The notes: generated from the sequence alone by a model not told the origin. A stretch of DNA of 64,000 bases from Burkholderiaceae bacterium (GCA_027493945.1 JAOSJU010000001.1:1302001-1366000); one strand, 5' to 3'; shown: positions 18,931 to 28,209, counted from the first letter of the stretch. A program made the numbers and translations.

Positions 18931-18950
18931 TTGCACAAACGTTTGGTCTA
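18931..18950. promoter_or_regulatory. TetR-type operator, copy 1
   Basis: TTGCACAAACGTTTGGTCTA, centred on 18940/18941, in the 132-bp spacer between the divergent thiolase and crotonase genes. The right half matches the other two copies (GTTTGGTC). The left half is weaker, with about 7 of 10 arm positions symmetric. Probable operator for the island TetR regulator. Confidence 0.65.
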
Positions 18951-19003
18951 CACAAGACTTTTTTCTATCTTGCACGCTGTCATTCGAGGGGACCGCCATC
19001 AGC

Positions 19004-19744
19004 TTGGTCACGACTCAGAAGGCCGGTCGCATTGCCATCCTGACGCTTAATCGACCCAAGGCCTTGAACGCACTGGACACGCAAGCGTGGACCGAACTCG
19101 GCAATGCAGTTCAGCTTGTGCTGGCAGACGCGGACATACGCGCCTGCGTTCTGACGGGTAGTGGCGGGCGCGCATTCTCTGCGGGTGCCGACAGGAAAGA
19201 GCTGACCGGCCGCACGATCGAAGGGCTCCTCGAACACGCGCAGCGCGTGCACAAAATCCTGGCTTGTATTGAGGCAAGCCCCAAACCGTTCGTGGCGGCC
19301 ATCAACGGGCTGGCCGTTGGCGGGGGTGCGGAAATCGCGCTCGCGTGTCACTTGCGGGTTGCAGCGGACAACGCCCGGCTCTCGTTCCCCGAGGTCCAGA
19401 TGGGTTTGATACCGGGCGCCGGCGGGACGCAGCGGCTCGCACGAATTTTGGGGAAAGGACGCGCGATGGAGCTAGTCCTTTCCGGGCGGAGGCTCTATGC
19501 GCAGGAGGCGCTACATTGGGGACTGCTCAATGAAGTGGCTCCTGCCGCGGAGCTTCCTGCCGCGTCACAGCGGATAGCCGAGTGCGTTCTTGGCGGGTCG
19601 CCATACGCGGCAGCCTTGGGAATTCGCGCGCTGAATGCAGCGTACGAATCGGACTCCGGAACCGGTAGTCAACTCGAAATTGCGCTATTGGGGTTGAGCT
19701 TCGGTCTTGGCCAACAGCACGCAGCAACTGACGGAAAGGACTAG
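19004..19744 (+). CDS. enoyl-CoA hydratase (crotonase)
   Basis: 246 aa. Both catalytic Glu positions of classical enoyl-CoA hydratase are present: AVGGGAEIALACH (first Glu) and SFPEVQMGLIPGAGGTQRL (second Glu), so it is a plausible true hydratase. The oxyanion-hole block is GRAFSAGADRKEL. The start appears to be TTG 19004 (LVTTQKAGRIAIL) after a GAGGGG purine tract. Its TAG abuts the ATG of the next dehydrogenase, so they form a two-gene rightward unit under operator copy 1. Confidence 0.88.
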   Translation: MVTTQKAGRIAILTLNRPKALNALDTQAWTELGNAVQLVLADADIRACVLTGSGGRAFSAGADRKELTGRTIEGLLEHAQRVHKILACIEASPKPFVAAINGLAVGGGAEIALACHLRVAADNARLSFPEVQMGLIPGAGGTQRLARILGKGRAMELVLSGRRLYAQEALHWGLLNEVAPAAELPAASQRIAECVLGGSPYAAALGIRALNAAYESDSGTGSQLEIALLGLSFGLGQQHAATDGKD

Positions 19745-20884
19745 ATGGATTTCGAACTGTCCGAGACGCAGAGAATCCTGAAGAAAGCGGTTGGCGATTT
19801 TTCGGAACGCTGGTGTTCCCCAGACGTCGTGCGGCGACACGACGAAGCCGACGCTTACCCTCATGACGTCTACGGCGAGCTTGCGAAAGCGGGGTGGCTC
19901 GGCATCGTGTATCCCATTGAATACGGCGGCTCGGGAGGAGATGCGATGGACGTGACGCTTATTTTTGAGGAGTTGTGTCGCCGTTGGATGGCGCTAGGAC
20001 TCATCTATCACACGGCCGCGATCTTCCCGCTCGGAATTCGATACTTCGGAAGCGAAGAACAAAAGCGCACGCACTTGCGAGATATCGCTGAGGGGCGGAC
20101 GCGCTTCGCATTCGCATTAACGGAGCCGGACTCAGGGTCAGACGCCGCGGCGCTCCGCACTCGCGCCGTTCGCGAAGGCGACGAATACGTAGTAAACGGC
20201 GCCAAGACGTTCATTTCCGGCGCGGACGTCGCAAATCGAATTGCGCTCGTGGCGCGTACCGATCCTTCGGTGTCAAAGCATCGGGGCCTTTCGATGTTCC
20301 TCCTCGATACGCGGAGTACCGGCGTGCGGATCCAGCCGATACCGAAATTGGGCATTCATGGACTGCGCACGTGTCAGATATTCCTGGAGGACGTTCGCAT
20401 TCCCTTCACCGACGTAGTGGGCGGGGTCAACAATGGGTGGAATGTCGTTTTGCGAACCTTGGAGTGGGAGCGCTTGAGCATAGGCGCTCGCTGCATTGGC
20501 GGGTGTCAAGCGGTCATTGATGACGCGATTCGTTACGCCAACCAACAAAAACACTCTGGAACCGCGATTGGCACGTTCCAGGCAATCCAGCACATGATCG
20601 CCGACATGGAGATCGCCACGCAGGCGGCCCGGATGCTGACCTACCGGCTCGCTTGGATGATCGACCACGGAAAACCTTGCGCACGCGAAGCCGCTGTCGT
20701 AAAGGTATTCGCCTCCGAAACCTACGCGCGCATCGCGCGCATGGGTGTACAGGTCTTGGGTGAGTACGGCTATACGATGGATTTCGCTATGCAGCGGCAC
20801 TACCGGGACTCAAAGATCTACGAGATCGGCGGCGGCACGTCTCAAATTCAGCGTGGCATCATCGCGAAGAGTCTCGGGCTTTAA
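19745..20884 (+). CDS. acyl-CoA dehydrogenase (island copy 2)
   Basis: 379 aa, collinear with and much like the protein at 13122-14261 (MDFELSETQRILKKAV; FALTEPDSGSDAAALRT; GTFQAIQHMIADMEIA; YEIGGGTSQIQRGIIAKSLGL). FAD and acyl-CoA binding motifs are all present, and the C-terminal motif is again the YEIGGGT variant with Gly at the usual Glu position. Starts directly after the crotonase stop. The last 26 bp overlap the convergent TetR gene. Confidence 0.92.
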   Translation: MDFELSETQRILKKAVGDFSERWCSPDVVRRHDEADAYPHDVYGELAKAGWLGIVYPIEYGGSGGDAMDVTLIFEELCRRWMALGLIYHTAAIFPLGIRYFGSEEQKRTHLRDIAEGRTRFAFALTEPDSGSDAAALRTRAVREGDEYVVNGAKTFISGADVANRIALVARTDPSVSKHRGLSMFLLDTRSTGVRIQPIPKLGIHGLRTCQIFLEDVRIPFTDVVGGVNNGWNVVLRTLEWERLSIGARCIGGCQAVIDDAIRYANQQKHSGTAIGTFQAIQHMIADMEIATQAARMLTYRLAWMIDHGKPCAREAAVVKVFASETYARIARMGVQVLGEYGYTMDFAMQRHYRDSKIYEIGGGTSQIQRGIIAKSLGL

Positions 20885-21527
20885 CCCGTGCTCGCTTCTC
20901 GACGTGAGGCTTCAGATTGTCGCCTACACCGCGAAGGTTCCTGACGAATGCGTGAGCGACATCCGAGGCTTTCAGTCTCCCGCCGACGCGAAACCAGCGT
21001 GTCGCCCAGTTCAGACTTCCAAGGATCTGCAGCCGCAGCAGGCGCGCTTCAAGTGGCGTGAACTTGCCAAGATCGGAAATGAAAGCTGCGAAGACCTTGT
21101 CGTAGCGGTCGCGCTCAGCGACAAGTTTCTCGACGAGTTCGGGAGGCGCTGCAGGCAAGTCTTTCGACAGCACGCTCGCGAGCAAGCCGCCATCCGCAAT
21201 CGTCTCAATATGTGTACGGCACACCGCCTCCAGGCGTTCCCACGGGTCATCCACGCCCTCCACCGCTTCCTGCACGGCCTTGATAATATGATCGATACCT
21301 GCCCGGTACAGTTCCTCGATCAACGCGTCCTTGGATGCGAAGTGGTGATAAAGCGACCCCGGCAGTAAATCGACTGCAGAGGCAATGTCCCGAATCGTCG
21401 CCGCTTCGTATCCGCGGGCGGCAAAGACGCGCGCCGCAGCCAGGAGAATTGACTGGCGCGTGGCTGGCGTCTTCTTGCTGATGCCACGGCCCGCACGCGT
21501 GCCTCGGGAGATGCCGACAAGCCCCAC
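20859..21527 (-). CDS. TetR-family transcriptional regulator
   Basis: 222 aa. The N-terminal helix-turn-helix is clear (RQSILLAAARVFAARGYEAATIRDIASAVDLLPGSLYHHFASKDALIEELY), followed by a helical ligand domain. It lies in the middle of the catabolic cluster, last after the mutase-to-dehydrogenase operon (143-bp gap) and convergent with island dehydrogenase 2. Three palindromes of TetR-operator size occur in the cluster's promoter regions, so I infer it represses all three and is released by an acyl-CoA intermediate. No palindrome is visible at its own promoter. Confidence 0.9.
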   Translation of the reverse strand: MGLVGISRGTRAGRGISKKTPATRQSILLAAARVFAARGYEAATIRDIASAVDLLPGSLYHHFASKDALIEELYRAGIDHIIKAVQEAVEGVDDPWERLEAVCRTHIETIADGGLLASVLSKDLPAAPPELVEKLVAERDRYDKVFAAFISDLGKFTPLEARLLRLQILGSLNWATRWFRVGGRLKASDVAHAFVRNLRGVGDNLKPHVEKRARVKARDSSR

Positions 21528-21670
21528 GCATCGACAGGCGATGCAAGTCGCGAGTTTTTCGGCGTGGCGGATCTACTTGCCTTCGTTACTGCCGGCGGCT
21601 TGCGCAGGGTTGCCAAGTGAACGCTCGCTTTGGTTCGTTTTATTAACGGTAACTTGGTCACCTCCGGCGC

Positions 21671-22837
21671 TTATCTCGCCAACCCCAGCATATTGCTGAT
21701 GTTGTTTCGCTGGATATTCGACGATCCGCCGGCGATTGGCAGAATGAGCATGTCGCGCACGTAGCGCTCCGCGTCGAACTCCTTGGTCAAGCCATAGGCG
21801 CCGATGATCTCCTGCGCGCCGATAACCGCCGTACGCCCGCGCTCCGTACAGAAAAGCTTGGCCATCGAACTTTCGACGCCACACGGCTTGCCGGCATTCG
21901 CCAAGGCGGCTGCATGGTACAGCATTAGCCGGCTTGCGAGGAGATCGGTCCGAAGGTCCGCGAGCTTGTGTCGCACTGACTGGAATTTGCCGATCAGCTT
22001 TCCAAATTGGGAACGCTGGCCGGCATAGTCCCAAGCGTCATCGACCGCGGCCTGTGCGATGCCGACTGCCATCGCCGCCACCTCGAGCTTCTCGACATTC
22101 AGCACTGGGCCGGCGAGCATCGACCAACCGTTATTCCATCCATCGCGCTCCCCGACGATTGCGGAGGTCGGGACCTCGACGGCATCGAACGTCACGTCGG
22201 TAGTCGGAGCACCTTTCATTCCAACGGCGTCGGCCACCCGAATGGAAACACCGGGTGCATTGGTGGGTACCAGGATCACCGACAGGTTCTTGTAGCGCGG
22301 CGCCTGCGGATCGGACTTCACCAAGGTGTAGATGTAGTCGGCGATGTTCGCACCGGAGCAGAAGCGCTTCGTGCCGCTGACTATTACTCGATCATTTTCC
22401 ATCCGAGCTGAGGTACGTACGCTCGCAAGGTCCGCGCCGGCGTCGGGTTCGGTGAGTCCGTAGGCGAACATGACATCCCCCCGAGCCACCTTGGGCAAGA
22501 AATGCCGTTTCTGCGCTTCGCTGCCGCTTTCACGGATATTCATTCCGCAGTAACACGAAGTCATGATGTAGGGGACCGCAACTGCCAGCGAGCGACGTGA
22601 AAGCTCCTCGATCACAGCCATGGTGGCCACGATATCGACTCCGGTTCCACCATATTCTTCCGGAACCGTCAGACCCGTGACTCCAATCGACACTAGCCTG
22701 CCGAACACGTCGCGAGGAAACATGTCCTCGCGGTCCCATCGGCGAGCGGCCTCTCGGGGCATCTCCTTGTCGATGAAGCGCCGTAGCGTGTCGCGTAGCG
22801 GCTGGATATGTTCCTGAAGATCGGTCAGATGGCTCAT
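21671..22837 (-). CDS. acyl-CoA dehydrogenase (island copy 3)
   Basis: 388 aa, more distant from the other two. Motifs: TVPEEYGGTGVDIV, FAYGLTEPDAGADLASVRTSA, GTKRFCSGANIADYIYTLV, and RSQFGKLIGKFQSVRHKLADL. The C-terminus IAGGSSNIQRNNISNMLGLAR has no Glu at the usual base position. It is the fifth gene of the mutase transcript (mutase large, B12 subunit, ligase, MeaB, this), suggesting it oxidises the mutase product or substrate. Confidence 0.9.
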   Translation of the reverse strand: MSHLTDLQEHIQPLRDTLRRFIDKEMPREAARRWDREDMFPRDVFGRLVSIGVTGLTVPEEYGGTGVDIVATMAVIEELSRRSLAVAVPYIMTSCYCGMNIRESGSEAQKRHFLPKVARGDVMFAYGLTEPDAGADLASVRTSARMENDRVIVSGTKRFCSGANIADYIYTLVKSDPQAPRYKNLSVILVPTNAPGVSIRVADAVGMKGAPTTDVTFDAVEVPTSAIVGERDGWNNGWSMLAGPVLNVEKLEVAAMAVGIAQAAVDDAWDYAGQRSQFGKLIGKFQSVRHKLADLRTDLLASRLMLYHAAALANAGKPCGVESSMAKLFCTERGRTAVIGAQEIIGAYGLTKEFDAERYVRDMLILPIAGGSSNIQRNNISNMLGLAR

Positions 22838-22859
22838 GCTCGAGTCAATCCCAAAGGCG

Positions 22860-23734
22860 CTACGAAACGTGAAATCGGTCGACGAAGCGACGAACAGCAG
22901 CCAAACGCTCTTGCCAGTCGCCGCCCGGTATGGCAGACAGTTCCTCGCGCAGGCGAAGCTGGGTCTGCTTGATCACGACGCGCAGAATGATGTCGTCGAC
23001 CACAGCAGCACGCGATTGCATACGTCGTTCGGGGTCCATGTCGTGCGCGCGGTCGATCTGCATGACCAGCTCGTCGATGCCCTTGCCCGACTGGCTGCTC
23101 ACTGCGGTCACCATAACGGGTTGCGAGCGAAACGACTGCAGCCGTACGGAGTTGCGGATCTCACGAACCAGCTTACCGGTGTCGAGATCGGCCTTAGACA
23201 CCGCGATCAGATCGCACACATCCAGAATCCCGCCCTTGATGAACTGAACCCAGTCGCCGGCGTCCGGTCCGAGGACCAGCGCGAGCACCTCGCCGCGTCG
23301 ACCTACGTCGAGTTCTTGTTGACCGATCCCTACTGACTCGATGAACACGTGATCGAAACCGCGATTTAGAAGTGTCCACGCCATGACTGGGGCAACCGAG
23401 CCGACGCCTTCGGCGCTGCTCGTCGCCGGCAGGCTTCGGATGAAGATTCCGTCGTTGGAGTCGAGCATTCGCAAGCGGTCACCCAGGACGGCGCCCCCGT
23501 CACGGGCGACGATGGGTCGATGAGCACCGCGCCGACACGTTCGCCGCGTTGGGCGAGAGCGAACAGAAGTTTCTGAATGAGGGTCGACTTTCCGGCACCC
23601 GGGGAGCCGGCGACCACCGTCAGCTTCCCGCGGCCGATGTCCAGCTTCCCGATCGAGTCGAGAACTGCCAATGGCGAGCGCTCAAGGCGGGAGAGCTCGG
23701 TTGCAATCTGCGCAGCTTCGGACTCCATGCTCAT
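22860..23734 (-). CDS. MeaB/ArgK-type GTPase, mutase chaperone (frameshift)
   Basis: G3E P-loop GTPase that gates B12 loading and protects acyl-CoA mutases, about 291 aa joined. Walker A is VVAGSPGAGKSTLIQKLL; then VLIDPSSPVTGGAVLGDR and MLDSNDGIFIRSLPA; Mg/switch region FIESVGIGQQE; base recognition VSKAD. A one-base deletion in the C/G run 23494-23498 breaks the frame between VTG and AVLGDRLRM. The start overlaps the ligase stop. Its presence beside a mutase is diagnostic of a B12-dependent rearrangement system. Confidence 0.9.
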
Positions 23735-25134
23735 CGCTCCGCAGGACGACGGTCGATCACACGACGCGCCTTGAAAAGCATCTTTTCGAACGTGCCCGGC
23801 GCAACGACTTCAACGCCGACGCGTAGGCCGATCTCGCGCCGAAGCCGCTCGACGATGCTCTGCGCCAGCAGAGCATGTGCATCTGCCGTCTGCAGCTTCG
23901 TCCACTCGGCGTCCGGTTCCACTTGGAGACGCAGTTCGTCGAGAGCGCCTTTCCGCTCGATGACGATGCGGTACTCGGCACCGACACCAGGCACTTGTCG
24001 CAGGGCGCCTTCGATTGCGCTCGGGTAAACATTGGCGCCGCGAACCAGCAGCATGTCGTCCAGGCGACCGATCATTCCCTCCGGCAGGCGCGGATAGGTA
24101 CGGCCGCAGGTACACGTACCATGCACCAAGCGAGCGCGGTCGGCCGCGAAGAAACGGATCATTGGCTGCGACTCGCGCCACAACGTGGTGTATACCGTGG
24201 CACCGAACTCGCCGTCTGGCGCACGGCATCGCGTGTCGTCGGGATCGACCGTTTCGAGGTAGACCTCGTCCTCGAAGACGTGTACGCCTTGCCCTTGATC
24301 ACACGACGAGTTCATCTGAGTGGGAAAGCACTCCGACGTGTTTCCCGTATCGCAGACGATGATGTCGTCGCCCCATCCGCCGCGTATGGCCGCCACCGAC
24401 CCCGGTACCGTGCCGCCGGGCTCGCCCCCGACGATCAATGTGTGGACGGAGCTGCTGCGCAAGTTCACGCCGATCGAGCGAGCGACATCGGCCAAGTGCA
24501 GCACGTACGACGGCGTGCCCGCCAGTACGGTGGGGCGCAGTTGCTGGATGAGATCAATGTGGCGTTTGGAGTCGGCGGCTCCCACGGGAAATACGGTGGC
24601 GCCCACGCGTTCGACACCTGCCATGATCGCCCAACCGCCGATGAACATGCCGAACGGGAAAACGAAGTGGACGACGTCGCCCGGACGCACGCCCATGGCC
24701 CAGATAGCCATTGCCTGCGCTTCCGTTGCACGCGCCCAGTCGGACTTCGATATTGCGTACAGAGTTGGCACGCCAGTCGTGCCGGACGACCCGTAGATGC
24801 GCGCGATCTGCTCGGGCGGCGTGTTCGAATATGACCCGAAGGGGGGATACTCCGCCTGAGCGTCTCGCAGCATCTGCTTCGTGACGACCGGAACACGCTG
24901 AGTGAAGTCCTCCATCGTGCGAATGTCGGAAGGCTTCACGCCATGACGGTCGTAGAGCTTGCGGTAGAACGGCAAGCCCTCGTATGCATAGGCAATCTGC
25001 TTTTGAATCCTTTCGAGGATCAGCTTTTTGCGCTCCTCGAGGGGCTGCGTTTCACGCGTTTCGTCCCAAAATCTCGGGTGCGCAGCCAGCCTTTGGGCAC
25101 GATGCTCCAAACGATCGCTGACAGCAGCCGTCAT
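23731..25134 (-). CDS. PaaK-type aryl/acyl-CoA ligase
   Basis: 467-aa AMP-forming ligase of the phenylacetate-CoA ligase group (ANL superfamily). Visible blocks are YAYEGLPFYRKLYDRHGVKP, the P-loop YGSSGTTGVPTLYA, GGEPGG, the adenylate-binding CDTGNTSECFP (where PaaK enzymes usually have a YG/TE-type block), and the C-terminal-lid hinge EGMIGRLDDMLLVRGANVYPSAIE. It probably activates the pathway's carboxylic acid at entry, ahead of the mutase. Adjacent to the B12 subunit gene (stop and start contiguous). Confidence 0.88.
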   Translation of the reverse strand: MTAAVSDRLEHRAQRLAAHPRFWDETRETQPLEERKKLILERIQKQIAYAYEGLPFYRKLYDRHGVKPSDIRTMEDFTQRVPVVTKQMLRDAQAEYPPFGSYSNTPPEQIARIYGSSGTTGVPTLYAISKSDWARATEAQAMAIWAMGVRPGDVVHFVFPFGMFIGGWAIMAGVERVGATVFPVGAADSKRHIDLIQQLRPTVLAGTPSYVLHLADVARSIGVNLRSSSVHTLIVGGEPGGTVPGSVAAIRGGWGDDIIVCDTGNTSECFPTQMNSSCDQGQGVHVFEDEVYLETVDPDDTRCRAPDGEFGATVYTTLWRESQPMIRFFAADRARLVHGTCTCGRTYPRLPEGMIGRLDDMLLVRGANVYPSAIEGALRQVPGVGAEYRIVIERKGALDELRLQVEPDAEWTKLQTADAHALLAQSIVERLRREIGLRVGVEVVAPGTFEKMLFKARRVIDRRPAER

Positions 25135-25554
25135 CTAGGCCTCCGAAGCGGCAAGCTTTTCGCGCCGGCGCGCGACGCAGGTATCGATGGCCGCCACGAT
25201 GTTCTCCATTGCCGATCCCGCGCCGAAGACGGCCGCCGCGCCCATCGCTTGGAGTGCCGCGGCGTCCTCGTCCGGGATCGTGCCTCCGACGACGACTTCG
25301 CTCGTCATGCCTTGCGCTTGGCCGCACTGGAGCACACGGCGCGTGAGGTTCAGATGCGCCCCCGAGAGAATGCTTAATCCGACAACGTCTGCGTCCTCCT
25401 GAACGGCCGCTGTCGCCACCTGTTGTGGTGTCACACGCGTTCCCAAGTTGATCACGGTGAACCCCGCATCGCGCAGACCTGAAGCGACCACTGCTGCGCC
25501 CGTGGTATGGCCGTCCAAGCCGACCTTGCAGACGATTACGCGTCCCCGACTCAT
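25135..25554 (-). CDS. acyl-CoA mutase small subunit, B12-binding
   Basis: 139-aa cobalamin-binding subunit. The base-off His ligand motif DxHxxG is at residues 14-19 (LDGHTTG), followed by VVGLSILSGAH and the GG loop VGGTIPDEDA, as in the C-terminal domain of methylmalonyl-CoA mutase. The separate small subunit is the arrangement of isobutyryl-CoA and 2-hydroxyisobutyryl-CoA mutases. I choose ATG 25554 because GGAGG lies at ideal spacing. Confidence 0.93.
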   Translation of the reverse strand: MSRGRVIVCKVGLDGHTTGAAVVASGLRDAGFTVINLGTRVTPQQVATAAVQEDADVVGLSILSGAHLNLTRRVLQCGQAQGMTSEVVVGGTIPDEDAAALQAMGAAAVFGAGSAMENIVAAIDTCVARRREKLAASEA

Positions 25555-25581
25555 TCGTTGCCTCCTAAATTTCCAATCCAA

Positions 25582-27255
25582 TCACATATAGCGTTTGTCT
25601 TCGCTCGATACCTCGCCATGAACGGAACGCATGGCTTCGAACATCTCACCCAGCGTCACGCCGTCGCGAGCCGCCCGGATGGCGGCAGGTACCGTGTTCC
25701 CGCCGGCAGCGGCACACTTAGCGAGCGCCCGCTTGGCCGCCGCGGCTGCGGCTTGATTCCGGTTGCGTTTGAACGCGGCGGTGCGTTCGCGCTGCTCACG
25801 CTGCGCCTCTTCATCGGGGCTCGTATAGGGAATCGACTGCTGCTGCGAAGGCTGAAAGCGATTCACTCCGACAATGACTCGACTGCCTTCATCGACCTCT
25901 TTCTGATAGTGGCGCGCCCAGGCCAGCTTCTGCTCGCGCACCCAGCCAGACTCGGCGGCCGCAACCATTCCACCGAGACGTTCGATGTCGCTCAGCATCT
26001 TCCACGCCTCCGATTCAAGTTCGTTGGTGCGCGTCTCGACGAAATAGGAACCGCCGAGTGGATCAACGGTCTCGCCGACGCGGGCCTCGAAGGCGACGAC
26101 GTTCTGCGTATTGAGCGACACCCTTGCAGCCTGTTCGGTCGGCAGGCCGTACGTCTCGTCGAAGCAGGAAATGTGCAGTGACTGCGCACCGCCCAGGACG
26201 GCCGCCATTGCCTGGATGGCCCCGCGAGCGACGTTGTTCAGCGGATCTTGCGCCGTCAACGCGACGCCGGAGGTTTGCGCATGGAAACGCAGCGTCTGGG
26301 AAGGCGCGTGTTCACAGCCATATCGATCGCGGATGATGCGGGCCCACATGCGGCGCATCGCGCGCATCTTGCAGATTTCTTCGAAGAAGTCGATGTGGGC
26401 GCACAGCATGAAAGAGAAGCGCGGCGCAATCTCCTCGACCTTCAGGCCACGTTCCAGACAGGCATCCAGATAAGCGATCGCGTCGCCAAAGGTGAACGCC
26501 ATCTCCTGCACGGCAGTGCAGCCGCCGTCGCGAATGTTGTATCCCGAAATGCTGATCGGATTCCAGCGAGGCATGTTACGCGCCGTGAACTCGGCAACGT
26601 CGACGAACAGCCTCATGTTCGCCCGAAGTGGAAGGTCCCACCACGGGCAAGAGTGGAAGTACATGAGGACATCGCCCTGTGTAGTACCGGAAATGCGGGA
26701 GTATGGAATCCCCCGCTCATCGGCTACCGCGAGCAGGAAGCTCAGGATATAGGGCCCCCAATGCGAATAGGAAATGCTGACCTTGTCGATTTCGATGCCG
26801 TCGAGGAGCGTGCGCATGTCCTCGATCGAATTGATCGGCACTCCGCTTACCCCGATCTCGCCTTCGGCAAGGGGATGGTCAGCGTCGTATCCGGCAAGCG
26901 TCGGGTAGTCGAACACGAAGTGAAGGCCGGTCTGCCCTGCCTGCAAAAGCTGCCTCACACGCTCGTTGGTGATGCGCGCGGTGTTGAATCCGGTGATCGG
27001 CCGCCGCGTCCACATCTTCCCTCGGTAGCCTGTCGGCTGAGCGCCGCGAAGAAAGGGAAACTGACCCGGAAAGCCGATATCGTCCGCATACGAAGTGCCT
27101 GCCAGGTCTTCCGGCGTGTACAAGCGCTTGATCGGAAGCCCGCTCCACGATGACGTGTCCGGCCTTTCCGGCATCCGCTCAACCGCGCGCTTGACCTCGT
27201 TCTCTTCCCACTCACGACGCAGGCGTTGCAAATCTTCGTTAGAACTCGCGCCCAA
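25582..27255 (-). CDS. acyl-CoA mutase large subunit (MCM superfamily, divergent)
   Basis: 557-aa TIM-barrel subunit binding the acyl-CoA, about the length of IcmA/HcmA. Family blocks are RLYTPEDL, FPGQFPFLRGAQPTGYRGKMW, GLHFVFDYPT, RWNPISISGYNIRDGG, FSFMLCAHIDFFEEICKMRAMRRMWARI, and SLHISCFDETYGLPTEQAARVSLNTQ, and it ends with a short linker instead of a B12 domain. PTGY rather than TMY at the substrate pocket recalls isobutyryl-type enzymes. It departs from known mutases at WTRRPITGF (usually WT-RQYAGF) and in SGTTQGDVLMYFHSCPWWDLPLRANMR (usually GTIQNDILKEY), so the substrate is probably new. TTG start with AGGAG; promoter with operator copy 2. Confidence 0.9.
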   Translation of the reverse strand: MGASSNEDLQRLRREWEENEVKRAVERMPERPDTSSWSGLPIKRLYTPEDLAGTSYADDIGFPGQFPFLRGAQPTGYRGKMWTRRPITGFNTARITNERVRQLLQAGQTGLHFVFDYPTLAGYDADHPLAEGEIGVSGVPINSIEDMRTLLDGIEIDKVSISYSHWGPYILSFLLAVADERGIPYSRISGTTQGDVLMYFHSCPWWDLPLRANMRLFVDVAEFTARNMPRWNPISISGYNIRDGGCTAVQEMAFTFGDAIAYLDACLERGLKVEEIAPRFSFMLCAHIDFFEEICKMRAMRRMWARIIRDRYGCEHAPSQTLRFHAQTSGVALTAQDPLNNVARGAIQAMAAVLGGAQSLHISCFDETYGLPTEQAARVSLNTQNVVAFEARVGETVDPLGGSYFVETRTNELESEAWKMLSDIERLGGMVAAAESGWVREQKLAWARHYQKEVDEGSRVIVGVNRFQPSQQQSIPYTSPDEEAQREQRERTAAFKRNRNQAAAAAAKRALAKCAAAGGNTVPAAIRAARDGVTLGEMFEAMRSVHGEVSSEDKRYM

Positions 27256-27335
27256 TTTCTACTCCTGTACCTTGGAACATGCGGCAAAGCACCCGCTACG
27301 GGCTTGCGTCTGGTTGCATCAATGCCTGCACATAG

Positions 27336-27364
27336 CTTATACTTGAGCAAACGTTTGGTCAAGT
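27336..27364. promoter_or_regulatory. divergent promoter with TetR-type operator, copy 2
   Basis: The palindrome at 27341-27364 is centred on 27352/27353, and 11 of 12 arm positions are symmetric (left arm ACTTGAGCAAAC, right arm GTTTGGTCAAGT). For the mutase on the minus strand, TTGACC (27362-27357) and TATAAG (27341-27336) are separated by 15 bp, so the operator covers the promoter core. The crotonase on the plus strand starts from the other side. Confidence 0.75.
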
Positions 27365-27408
27365 AGAAGCTTTCAACTTTGCCACGGAACAACGAAAGGG
27401 AGCTGCTC

Positions 27409-28209
27409 GTGAAGCTTTTCGAGGGCTATGAAGTGATAAGAATCGAGCGCTTCGGTCGCATTCTCAAGGTCGTTCTCGACACCGGCGACGGACGCAATGC
27501 GGTCGACTTGCGAATGCACGAGGAACTCGCCCGCATCTTCGACGATGTGCAACGCGATCCGGAGTCCGACGTCGTCGTGATCACCGGGGCCGGGGACAGT
27601 TTCTGCGCGGGCGGAGACATGAAGCTCTTCCGGGATGCGCCAGCCGGTCACCCGGAACCGGCGTTTCTTTCGCGCACTGACGCCAAGAAGATCCTCTTCA
27701 GCCTGCTCGACCTCGAGAAGCCGATTATCGCCGAGGTGAACGGCCCGGCGATCGGACTCGGTGCAACCTTGGCTCTTCTTTGCGACGTGATCTTCACGGC
27801 GGACGATGCCGTGATCGCCGACCCGCACGTACGCGCCGGCATCGTGGCCGGCGACGGAGGCGCGGTCATTTGGCCGCAACTGATCGGCTATGCGCGTGCA
27901 AAGGAGTACTTGCTGACCGGCGATCCGCTAACCGGGGAAAAGGCCGCAAAGATTGGCCTAGTCAACCACAGCGTTCCCAGGAAAGATCTCGATGCCACGG
28001 TCATGGCTTTCGCCGAGAGGCTTGCAAGCGGCCATCAAAAAGCGATTCGCTGGACGAAGGTAGTGACCAACATCGGGCTGCGCCAATTGGCGCACAGCCT
28101 TACCGATGCGGCTCTAGCCTATGAGTGGCTCACGTTCGAGACGCACGATCACCGCGAAGCCGTCGCTGCCTTTCTCGAGAAGCGGCGACCCAAATTCACC
28201 GGAACTTAA
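27409..28209 (+). CDS. crotonase-fold protein lacking both hydratase Glu residues
   Basis: 266 aa, enoyl-CoA hydratase/isomerase family. The oxyanion block GDSFCAGGDMKLFRD is intact. At the two catalytic positions it reads IGLGATLALLCD and IADPHVRAGIVAGDGGAVIWPQLIG, without the Glu residues, so hydration in the classical way is unlikely; isomerase, hydrolase or C-C lyase chemistry is possible. I choose GTG 27409 (VKLFEGYEV) because AGGGAG precedes it by 6 bp; a TTG 10 codons upstream lacks an SD. Convergent with the next gene, with overlapping stops. Confidence 0.85.
   Translation: MKLFEGYEVIRIERFGRILKVVLDTGDGRNAVDLRMHEELARIFDDVQRDPESDVVVITGAGDSFCAGGDMKLFRDAPAGHPEPAFLSRTDAKKILFSLLDLEKPIIAEVNGPAIGLGATLALLCDVIFTADDAVIADPHVRAGIVAGDGGAVIWPQLIGYARAKEYLLTGDPLTGEKAAKIGLVNHSVPRKDLDATVMAFAERLASGHQKAIRWTKVVTNIGLRQLAHSLTDAALAYEWLTFETHDHREAVAAFLEKRRPKFTGT

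Noticed and set aside
27256..27335. Cobalamin riboswitch before the B12 mutase
   Set aside because: The leader is only about 80 nt and lacks a B12-box-like segment; control by the operator palindrome explains the promoter.
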